In this document: piece after piece, positions 1 to 5,102 of the stretch
Numbering within the stretch: position 1 is the stretch's first letter
Layout: every line of letters starts with the position of its first letter
From: JAWWBL01 sp033720975
GTDB lineage: Bacteria; Actinomycetota; Acidimicrobiia; Spongiisociales; ZC4RG35
Assembly: GCA_033720975.1 (NCBI GenBank)
Contig: JAWWBL010000114.1
Span: forward strand, 1 to 5,175
Direction of reading: 5' to 3'
Length of the DNA: 5,175 nucleotides
Made by a program: the position numbers and the translations under genes
Notes under the pieces: model-generated
What the model was told of the DNA's origin: nothing
Seen by the model: the letters and a program-made list of their open reading frames with translations, nothing else
Databases searched by the model: none

Positions 1-138
1 GTCGTCGCCCGGGGGCGAGCCCGTCCCCCCGCCGGTCGTTGTGACCTGTGGATCCGGCTGGCTGCCCTCCGGCGGTTCTCCTGTGCATGCGGTGAGCACC
101 AGGCAGGTGACGATCAACGGGACGAGTCGCGTTCTCAT
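1..138 (-). CDS. Putative lipoprotein, N-terminal part (gene cut by window edge)
   Basis: Reading leftward from ATG 138-136 gives 46 codons with no stop up to the window edge. The N-terminus is a typical short bacterial lipoprotein signal: Met-Arg-Thr-Arg, a hydrophobic stretch (residues 5-16), then the lipobox Leu15-Thr-Ala-Cys18. Cys18 would be lipidated and the protein anchored on the outer face of the cytoplasmic membrane. After Cys18 comes a Gly/Pro/Thr-rich low-complexity linker (about residues 20-46), as often found between a lipid anchor and a folded domain. The function cannot be told because that domain lies outside the window. Support: 37 of 46 third codon positions are G or C, and an AGGA sits 7 nt before the ATG (plus-strand 146-149). 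The gene is divergent from the SDR gene at 248. Confidence 0.62.
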   Translation of the reverse strand, partial: MRTRLVPLIVTCLVLTACTGEPPEGSQPDPQVTTTGGGTGSPPGDD

Positions 139-247
139 TCGGCGATCCTATGCAGGACGGGTTTGCGCGTGCCCTCTCGAATCGGCAACAGCTCAGCCTT
201 TCGTTCCAGCGGTGTAGAAATGTCTTATCCCGAGGTGGAGGCGAATT
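139..247. promoter_or_regulatory. Divergent intergenic region between lipoprotein and SDR genes
   Basis: This 109-bp gap should hold promoters for both the leftward lipoprotein and the rightward SDR gene. On the minus strand a TAGGAT (plus-strand 145-150) lies 6 nt from the lipoprotein ATG. It could be a -10 box for a leaderless message or simply contain the Shine-Dalgarno AGGA, and the sequence does not decide. On the plus strand TAGAAA (215-220) is a weak -10 candidate with no convincing -35 box. I see no clear operator. Confidence 0.3.
237..241 (+). promoter_or_regulatory. Shine-Dalgarno GGAGG that fixes the TTG start at 248
   Basis: GGAGG lies 6 nt before TTG 248. In this frame a TAG stop at 215-217 lies upstream with no ATG or GTG between it and the TTG, so the TTG is the only reasonable start. 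The first residues encoded after it already lead into the Rossmann beta-strand. Confidence 0.7.
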
Positions 248-1225
248 TTGAGAGCGTTCGTAACTGGTGGCTCCGGCTTCGTGGGCGGTCACCTCATTCG
301 CCGCCTGGTGGCGGATGGCGCCGAAGTCGTGGCCCTAGCTCGTTCCGACGCCGCCGCAGATCGGGTCGAGGACCTGGGTGCTGTCTCGCATCGGGGGGAT
401 CTCTCCTCAGCAGGGCGGCTGGCCAAAGGTCTCGAGGGTGCCGCGGTCACGTTCCACTGCGCGGGAGTCGTGGGCAGCAACGTAGAGAAGGCGGAGGCTT
501 GGAGGGTGAACGTCGAAGGGACCCGCAATGTCGTGAAGGCCGCTAGGGACGCCGGAGTGAGGCGTCTCGTCCACGTCTCCACGGAGTCGGTCCTCCACGA
601 TGGACGCCCCCTCGATGGCGTCGACGAGACGTATCCGATACCGACCAGAGGGCATCTCAGCCACTATGCCGCCAGCAAAGCCGAAGCCGAGAGGATTGTG
701 TTGGCGGCCAACGGCGACGGGTTGGAGACGATTGCGATCAGGCCCAGACTGGTCTGGGGCCCCGAGGACGGGGCCTGGCTCCCCGGCCTGGTCGAAAAGG
801 TCGATCTCGGTGTCTTCCGCTGGGTGGATGGTGGGTCTCACCTCGGGTCGACATGTCACGTCTACAACCTCGTCGAGGCCCTGGTGCTGGCAGCAAACTC
901 CGGGAAACCAGGAGCCGTCTACTTCGTCACCGATGGCCCGCCCAGGACGTTTCGCGAGTTTGCAGGTGCCTATCTCGCCACGGCAGGCGTCGAGGTTGGT
1001 GAGGGGTCGGTGCCGGGCTGGCTAATGCGCGCTGTCGGTGCAACTCTCGAGACGGTTTGGCGGTTCCTCCCCACCAGGTCGTGGCCGCCGGTCAACAGAG
1101 TCGAGGCCTACATGGTCAGCCATCCGCAGGTGTTCGACGACACTTTGGCGCGGCGGGAACTCGGTTATCGACCCGTGATTTCCGTTGAAGAGGGGCTCGA
1201 GGAACTGGTCTCCGAAGCTGGCTAG
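248..1225 (+). CDS. Extended SDR: NAD(P)-dependent epimerase/3-beta-hydroxysteroid dehydrogenase-like
   Basis: A 325-residue soluble oxidoreductase of the extended short-chain dehydrogenase/reductase family. The N-terminal Rossmann fold has the dinucleotide motif G7-x-x-G10-x-x-G13 right after the first beta-strand. An acidic residue after beta-3 lies in the 'HRGDL' segment (48-52). The 'NVEGTRNV' helix (88-95) and the 'HVSTESV' strand (109-115) are family hallmarks; the latter supplies the Ser/Thr partner of the catalytic pair Y140-x3-K144. The C-terminal half carries 'RPRLVWGP' (165-172) and a substrate-binding lid ending in a 'RELGYRP' motif (303-309). Overall length and motif wording are closest, from memory, to 3-beta-HSD/sterol-4-carboxylate dehydrogenase-like members, but SDR substrate cannot be assigned from motifs. 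It starts at TTG with GGAGG 6 nt upstream. The isomerase gene follows after 35 nt on the same strand, suggesting co-transcription, so a sugar or polyol substrate is equally possible. Confidence 0.9.
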   Translation: MRAFVTGGSGFVGGHLIRRLVADGAEVVALARSDAAADRVEDLGAVSHRGDLSSAGRLAKGLEGAAVTFHCAGVVGSNVEKAEAWRVNVEGTRNVVKAARDAGVRRLVHVSTESVLHDGRPLDGVDETYPIPTRGHLSHYAASKAEAERIVLAANGDGLETIAIRPRLVWGPEDGAWLPGLVEKVDLGVFRWVDGGSHLGSTCHVYNLVEALVLAANSGKPGAVYFVTDGPPRTFREFAGAYLATAGVEVGEGSVPGWLMRAVGATLETVWRFLPTRSWPPVNRVEAYMVSHPQVFDDTLARRELGYRPVISVEEGLEELVSEAG

Positions 1226-1251
1226 ATACACGTCCGAGGGATCCCACAACC

Positions 1252-1255
1252 AGGA
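1252..1255 (+). promoter_or_regulatory. Shine-Dalgarno AGGA for the GTG start at 1261
   Basis: AGGA is 5 nt before GTG 1261. The next in-frame candidate, ATG 1270, would be 14 nt from it, which is too far, so GTG is preferred. Confidence 0.5.
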
Positions 1256-1260
1256 CTAGC

Positions 1261-1683
1261 GTGAAACGGATGAGGGTCGCCTTTGCCGCCGATGATCACA
1301 ACGAGACGGTTGATGCGGTTCTTGCCGCCTTGAAGACCCGAGCCGATGTGGTGGAGCCCGCACAGACCACTGACTGGCCCGACATGTCTCGTGCGGTGGC
1401 CAAGGTGGTGGCAGCAGGCGAGGCCGAATACGGAATTCTGATGTGCTGGACCGGTACCGGCACCGCGATCGCCGCCAACAAGGTCGAAGGCATCCGTGCC
1501 GCTCAGGCATGGGAGCCCTGGATCGCCGAGAACGCCCGCCGCTGGAACGACGCAAACGTGCTGACGCTGAGCCTCAAACGGACGGCACCCGGCGTGGCGG
1601 TGGAGTGTGTCAACGCCTTCCTCGATGTCGATGCCCCTGATCCGGACGAGATCGAGGCGATCGACAAACTGTCCGGGATGTGA
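1261..1683 (+). CDS. rpiB: RpiB/LacAB-family sugar-phosphate isomerase
   Basis: A 140-residue cytosolic protein of the RpiB/LacA/LacB fold. Family members interconvert aldose and ketose phosphates, classically ribose 5-phosphate and ribulose 5-phosphate in the non-oxidative pentose phosphate pathway. The N-terminal strand leads to Asp12-His13, the position of the family's 'DHAG' phosphate/sugar loop. The active-site loop 'GILMCWTGTG' (58-67) keeps Cys62, equivalent to the catalytic-base cysteine of E. coli RpiB, followed by 'IAANKVEGIRAA' (70-81). The 'RWNDANVL' segment (94-101) matches the usual 'HNDANVL', but Trp95 sits where E. coli RpiB has its active-site His. The usual CGTG is likewise CWTG here (Trp63). 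The protein is shorter than many RpiB enzymes. I recall actinobacterial and Chloroflexi relatives with the same CWTGTG wording, so this looks like a subfamily rather than a damaged gene; the exact substrate is uncertain. It lies 35 nt downstream of the SDR gene, probably in one operon. Confidence 0.85.
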   Translation: MKRMRVAFAADDHNETVDAVLAALKTRADVVEPAQTTDWPDMSRAVAKVVAAGEAEYGILMCWTGTGTAIAANKVEGIRAAQAWEPWIAENARRWNDANVLTLSLKRTAPGVAVECVNAFLDVDAPDPDEIEAIDKLSGM

Positions 1684-1704
1684 GCAGAACGTAGAACCCC
1701 AGCC

Positions 1705-1723
1705 TGACCCGTCACCGTGGTCA
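1705..1723. repeat. Inverted repeat TGACC-N9-GGTCA upstream of the antiporter
   Basis: Five-base arms TGACC (1705-1709) and GGTCA (1719-1723) are separated by 9 nt, and lie just upstream of the proposed -10 box at 1733. The position suits a regulator-binding site overlapping the -35 region. The arms are short enough to occur by chance, so this is only a candidate. There is no T-run after it, so it is not a rho-independent terminator for the isomerase gene. Confidence 0.2.
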
Positions 1724-1732
1724 CAGGGGTCG

Positions 1733-1738
1733 TAGCCT
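1733..1738 (+). promoter_or_regulatory. Candidate -10 box (TAGCCT) for a leaderless antiporter mRNA
   Basis: TAGCCT fits the actinobacterial TANNNT -10 consensus and ends 8 nt before ATG 1747, so transcription would begin at or within 1-2 nt of the start codon. No Shine-Dalgarno precedes ATG 1747 or the alternative GTG 1717, which favours leaderless translation. No -35 box at 16-18 bp spacing is convincing; CTGACC at 1704-1709 is 23 bp away. The ceramidase-like gene at 4688 shows the same 8-nt geometry. Confidence 0.4.
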
Positions 1739-1746
1739 GCGACCTC

Positions 1747-3735
1747 ATGGCCGGCACAGAACTCATCCTCGAGAACCTTCCCAGACTCCTACTCGAGGCG
1801 TCGCTGCTCCTGTCCGGGGCGGTCCTGGTGGGCCTGCTCACGAAGAGAATCCACATTCCGCTCACGGTGGTGCTTGCTCTCACCGGCATCCTGGTGGCCG
1901 AGTTCGGCGCGGACCTGACGATCACTTCGCTCATTTCCGGCGTGGGTTTCGAGAATCTGGTGCTGAACCTGTTCCTACCGGTGCTGATCTTTGAGGCTGC
2001 GCTCAACCTCGACACCCGGGAGTTCATGCTCAACCTGGTCCCCATCGGACTCTTGGCCACTGTCGCCCTTGCGATTTCGGCTGCCCTTGTTGGGTTCTCG
2101 ATGAACCAATTCGCCGGAATCTCTCTCGCCGTCGCGCTTTTGTTCGGCGTGATCATCTCGGCAACCGACCCGGTGGTCGTTGTCTCCGTCTTCCGTGATC
2201 TTGGTGTTTCCAATCGCCTCCTCACCCTCGTCGAAGGCGAGAGCATGTTCAACGACGGAGTGGTGATCGTCCTCTCCCAGATCATGTTGCTGGCGGCGAC
2301 AGGTACAACCGTGAGCGTTGTCGGTGGTCTGACCGAGTTCATCCGCGTTTTTGCGGGAGGCCTCATAATCGGAGGGGTGATCGGAGTGGCGGCAGTGCTG
2401 CTCCTACCCCTGCTATTCCGTCTTCCTGCAGCGGCGATGTCGATCGCCGTTGCCTACGGCAGTTTCGCTCTTGCCAACGCTCTGATCCCGTTGTCCGGCG
2501 TCATGGCGACCGTGGCCGCCGGAATAGTCGTCGGGAGCATGATCGAGAGCCGAGCCTCGATGGAGGTGCGGGAGATCCTCCGTGAGCTGTGGGATGCACT
2601 CTCTTTCGTGGCCGACGCGCTGCTCTTCCTATTCATCGGGCTTTCTCTCGACTTCTCGCTTCTCTCGAGAAACCTGGGCACGATTGCGATCGCAGCTGTC
2701 GCGGTCCTCATAGCCCGTCCCCTTGCGATCGTTCCCCTCGTCTGGTTCATGGAGCGCGCTCTGATGGTGCGCAGGGTGGGCAGGAGCAACTCGGCTGTTC
2801 TGGTCTGGGGTGGGCTGAGAGGTGGTGTGGCCCTGGCCCTTGCCTTGGCTCTGCCCACCGAACTGGCGCATCGAGAGACCATCGTCGCCGCGACCGCGGG
2901 GGTGGTGCTGGCGACGCTTCTCGTCAACGCGACAACGATTCGGGGCTTGGTCCAGTGGCTTGGGTTGGATCGACCCAGCAGGGCTGATCAATTCCTCACG
3001 GCCGCGGCTCAGTTGTTCACAATCCAGTCGACCCGGCAGAGGCTTGCCGAGTTTGGTGTCGAAGATGCCGTCCTCGATGCTCATCTGTCCGTCGCAGAGG
3101 TCGACTGCCTAGATCTGTTGAAACGCACCAATTTGAGCCCCGACGATCAGAGCCAGGTTTTGATAACCCGGGGTCTGATCATCGAGCGAGAGACGTATCA
3201 GAGCCTGAGCGATGCCGGTCTTCTACCGCCGATTGCCACGCGTTCTCTGATGTATGAGATCGACGACGAGATCGAAGAGGCCGAGCACGGAGCGGTGAGG
3301 GTGGAGGCAGCGCGGCGAGCCAACCTTCCCTGGTACGCCCGAGCCCATCGCAAACTGTTGGGCACGCTTCCCCCACCGTTCGGCGAGGATCTCACCGAAG
3401 TCGGGTACATCGAGATCAGCGCACGCCGGCTGGCCGCACAGCGCGCTGCCACCGAATTGGAGAGCTTCAAGTCTCTCCCCAGCATCGACCCCGAGCAGAT
3501 CACAAAGGCAAAACGAACCTTCACCGAATGGGAGCGATCGGCGGCGTCGAGGCTCAAGGATCTGGAGGAGAGCAGCGACATCGAGCACATGGACCTTCAC
3601 CGCCGGCAAGCACAAGCCCTAAGCCGTATCACTGTCCGTGACGTGCTCCGTGATCTGGTGGCCACCGGAGTGGTCTCTGAGGCTGTCGCCGAGACGGCGG
3701 GAGACCGGATAATCGCCGAGATCGAGCTCGCCTAA
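1747..3735 (+). CDS. CPA1-type Na+/H+ antiporter with long C-terminal cytosolic domain
   Basis: A 662-residue polytopic membrane protein of the monovalent cation:proton antiporter-1 (NhaP/NHE) family, exchanging Na+ (or K+) for H+ across the cytoplasmic membrane in pH and salt homeostasis. About the first 400 residues are hydrophobic, with roughly a dozen membrane segments. Family motifs: 'FLPVLIFEAALNLD' (76-89); 'SATDPVVVVSVF' (138-149), with the unwound-helix Thr140-Asp141; 'EGESMFNDG' (163-171), containing the Asn169-Asp170 pair typical of the CPA1 ion site; and 'WGGLRGG' (354-360) with conserved Arg358. The tail (about 403-662) is hydrophilic, helical-looking and rich in charged residues (acidic run 503-512). 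I do not recognise it; a regulatory role is inference. I chose ATG 1747 because a TANNNT box lies 8 nt upstream; GTG 1717 would add 10 residues but has no Shine-Dalgarno. The stop codon overlaps that of the convergent hydrolase gene. Confidence 0.92.
   Translation: MAGTELILENLPRLLLEASLLLSGAVLVGLLTKRIHIPLTVVLALTGILVAEFGADLTITSLISGVGFENLVLNLFLPVLIFEAALNLDTREFMLNLVPIGLLATVALAISAALVGFSMNQFAGISLAVALLFGVIISATDPVVVVSVFRDLGVSNRLLTLVEGESMFNDGVVIVLSQIMLLAATGTTVSVVGGLTEFIRVFAGGLIIGGVIGVAAVLLLPLLFRLPAAAMSIAVAYGSFALANALIPLSGVMATVAAGIVVGSMIESRASMEVREILRELWDALSFVADALLFLFIGLSLDFSLLSRNLGTIAIAAVAVLIARPLAIVPLVWFMERALMVRRVGRSNSAVLVWGGLRGGVALALALALPTELAHRETIVAATAGVVLATLLVNATTIRGLVQWLGLDRPSRADQFLTAAAQLFTIQSTRQRLAEFGVEDAVLDAHLSVAEVDCLDLLKRTNLSPDDQSQVLITRGLIIERETYQSLSDAGLLPPIATRSLMYEIDDEIEEAEHGAVRVEAARRANLPWYARAHRKLLGTLPPPFGEDLTEVGYIEISARRLAAQRAATELESFKSLPSIDPEQITKAKRTFTEWERSAASRLKDLEESSDIEHMDLHRRQAQALSRITVRDVLRDLVATGVVSEAVAETAGDRIIAEIELA
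3732..3735. other. Convergent genes sharing overlapping stop codons
   Basis: The four bases CTAA hold TAA of the rightward antiporter (3733-3735) and, on the other strand, TAG of the leftward hydrolase (3734-3732). There is no intergenic space, and I see no hairpin with a T-run on either side. Each transcript must therefore end inside the neighbouring gene, giving antisense 3' ends. Confidence 0.85.
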
Positions 3736-4688
3736 GTCTCCGACTGGGTCCTGAAGAACTTGAAGAAGCACCAGGTGGCCAGGGCGGTGAGCAGATGCCA
3801 GATGCCATGGGCCTGGATGAGCGAGTCAGGGTCGCACCAGGGGTGGCTGTCGTTGCCTGTCAGCCAGATCGCGTACGCCACGAAGAATGACGCCAGCCCG
3901 GCCCAGAACCACGGGAGGTAGCGACGCCGAGATCCTGGGGGAGTCGTGGCGAGGGCTCCGGGCACCCAAAAGAGGATCACCCACCAGAACTCACCTGGCG
4001 CGGCCAGCATCTCGAGCGGTGTGACCCCGAATACCAACGCCACCAAGAAGCCAACGAGCCCCGAGAGCAGGCGCATCGATGGCGACCAGAACCGGTAGAG
4101 CACCTCCGAAATGACCCACAGCCCGATCGACAAACCGAACAGGTCGAGCCCTATGCCCAGGTCTGAGCCGAGAAACCAGTAGCCCGCCGCATAGGCGACG
4201 ACCACTGTCGCGTAGACAGCGAAGAAAGACCGTTCCTTCCAGCGGCCCAAGATGGCTGCGTTGAGCACCCAGGGGATCGTGATGTAGGCCACCATCGAGA
4301 CGTTGTCGATCCAGGCACCGAAGAAGGTGTGGCTGCCGTGCATGACCATCGAACCCGGGCCCAGGAACACCGTTGCCGCGGCGTACAAGAGGGCGACGGG
4401 CTGGTTGCCGATGAACCGGTTGATCCGAGGCCGTCCCTCTCTGGTGTCGTTCGCCAGGATCAGGAACATCGCCAGCCCCGAGACGACGAAGCCCAGGTTG
4501 GCCAGAGTGTTCACCGGCTCCCGAATCAGTCCACCGGAGACTCGTTCACACCAGCGTGATATCTCCCCGATTGCCTGCTCGTTGGGTGCTGGGGTCCACC
4601 ATCCGATCGCCCCGCCGAGGATGAACAGAGCCGCGAAAGCCAAGAGGGCGTACGCGGCAGCGCGTAACGGCCGAAGCTCGGGTTGCAT
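3732..4688 (-). CDS. Ceramidase-like (CREST superfamily) integral membrane hydrolase
   Basis: A 318-residue membrane protein with about eight to nine hydrophobic segments. Alkaline ceramidases cleave the amide bond of ceramide at an intramembrane Zn site. Human ACER3 uses S77, H81, D92, H217 and H221. Here Ser113-x3-His117-x10-Asp128 and His294-x3-His298 reproduce those spacings within each cluster. The C-terminal 'QAHGIWHLLTA' (292-302) is the family signature. Near the N-terminus 'WCE' (46-48) and 'REPVNTLAN' (56-64) correspond to ACER's 'WCE...EFWNTVSN'. ACER3's calcium ligands appear only partly kept: Trp46, Glu48 and Glu57 match, whereas its Asp19 and Asn24 positions are Arg45 and Val50, and the loop is two residues shorter. 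It also has an extra N-terminal hydrophobic helix (about 11-31) and about 40 more residues between the two metal-ligand clusters than ACER3. The substrate is unknown; any amide lipid is possible. The gene follows the cupredoxin gene by 33 nt and lacks a Shine-Dalgarno; see the promoter at 4697-4725. Confidence 0.82.
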   Translation of the reverse strand: MQPELRPLRAAAYALLAFAALFILGGAIGWWTPAPNEQAIGEISRWCERVSGGLIREPVNTLANLGFVVSGLAMFLILANDTREGRPRINRFIGNQPVALLYAAATVFLGPGSMVMHGSHTFFGAWIDNVSMVAYITIPWVLNAAILGRWKERSFFAVYATVVVAYAAGYWFLGSDLGIGLDLFGLSIGLWVISEVLYRFWSPSMRLLSGLVGFLVALVFGVTPLEMLAAPGEFWWVILFWVPGALATTPPGSRRRYLPWFWAGLASFFVAYAIWLTGNDSHPWCDPDSLIQAHGIWHLLTALATWCFFKFFRTQSET

Positions 4689-4696
4689 CGCCGGGG

Positions 4697-4725
4697 ATGG
4701 TAAAGATGTGGCCGTTCAGGGTCAG
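4697..4725 (-). promoter_or_regulatory. Promoter for a leaderless ceramidase-like mRNA
   Basis: On the minus strand, -35 CTGACC (plus 4720-4725, four of six matches to TTGACA) is followed by a 17-bp spacer and -10 TACCAT (plus 4697-4702). The ATG begins 8 nt after the -10 box, so the transcript would start at or next to the ATG. This agrees with the lack of any Shine-Dalgarno. The -35 box overlaps the TGA of the cupredoxin gene, making it an internal promoter within the leftward operon. Confidence 0.5.
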
Positions 4726-5102
4726 GATTCGACGACGTCGAGACTCAGACGCATCCCCAATTCGTAGTGGTCCATCAGTTCACCATCATCTCCCTGAGCG
4801 ACGATGCGACAGCTCACCTGGAACATTCCCGGGTCGAGGTCGACCTCGAGGGCAGCGGTCTCACCGGGCTGGATCAGGTCCGTGGCGGCTATGACCCTTC
4901 CGTCGTTGGCAGTCACGACCATCGTGTGTGCCAGGTTGCCGGTGTTCGACGCTGTGAACGTGTTCACGTCGCTGACCACCCGAGAGGGTCCGGAGATCGA
5001 GCCGTCCGCAAGTTCGAACAGGGCCTCGTCTGTTGCCGGCTGGCAGGCGGAGATAAGCGCGACGAGTCCAAGGATGGTTGCGACGCGTCTCATCCAGCCC
5101 AT
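4722..5102 (-). CDS. Cupredoxin-like lipoprotein
   Basis: A 126-residue exported lipoprotein. Residues 1-20 form a lipoprotein signal: Arg5-Arg6, hydrophobic 7-18, lipobox Ile17-Ser-Ala-Cys20. The mature part is a single small beta-rich domain with cupredoxin features: 'NTGNLAHTMVV' (53-63) giving the first ligand His59, 'IQPGETA' (77-83), 'DLDPGMFQVSC' (88-98) giving Cys98, then 'DHYELGM' (111-117) giving His112 and Met117. His/Cys/His/Met is the complete type-1 (blue) copper set, with His-x4-Met as in plastocyanin. The Cys-to-second-His gap, however, is 13 residues, far longer than plastocyanin's two. The likely role is electron transfer or copper handling on the outer face of the membrane. 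Copper binding is inferred from motifs. ATG 5102 is chosen because GAGGAG lies 5 nt upstream; ATG 5093 (Met4) would sit further away. The start overlaps the end of the upstream gene, suggesting translational coupling. Confidence 0.82.
   Translation of the reverse strand: MGWMRRVATILGLVALISACQPATDEALFELADGSISGPSRVVSDVNTFTASNTGNLAHTMVVTANDGRVIAATDLIQPGETAALEVDLDPGMFQVSCRIVAQGDDGELMDHYELGMRLSLDVVES
4834..4849. repeat. 16-bp perfect palindrome inside the cupredoxin gene
   Basis: TCGAGGTCGACCTCGA reads the same on both strands, with no spacer. It lies in the codons for the Leu-Glu-Val-Asp-Leu region around residues 85-90. The sequence uses the favoured CTC/GAG/GTC/GAC codons, so coding bias may explain it. 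Confidence 0.5.

Noticed and set aside
163..546. Plus-strand open frame starting at TTG 163
   Set aside because: Arg/Gly/Ser-rich and out of frame with the SDR gene, which has a glycine-rich NAD motif and a good Shine-Dalgarno.
1684..1732. Rho-independent terminator after the isomerase gene
   Set aside because: Short inverted repeats are present but no T-run follows, and they sit upstream of the antiporter start where a regulatory role is as likely.
1717..1746. Ten-residue N-terminal extension of the antiporter from GTG 1717
   Set aside because: There is no Shine-Dalgarno, and the stretch contains the likely -10 box of the antiporter promoter. Kept as an alternative only.
1503..2366. Long minus-strand open frame (287 codons) opposite the isomerase and antiporter genes
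   Set aside because: Its product is rich in Arg, Ser, Thr and Pro with no recognisable motif, and it lies antisense to strongly supported genes. It is a GC-rich shadow frame.
4303..4767. Plus-strand open frame (154 codons) opposite the ceramidase-like gene
   Set aside because: Basic, Pro/Arg-rich product with no motif, antisense to a gene with clear catalytic and membrane features.
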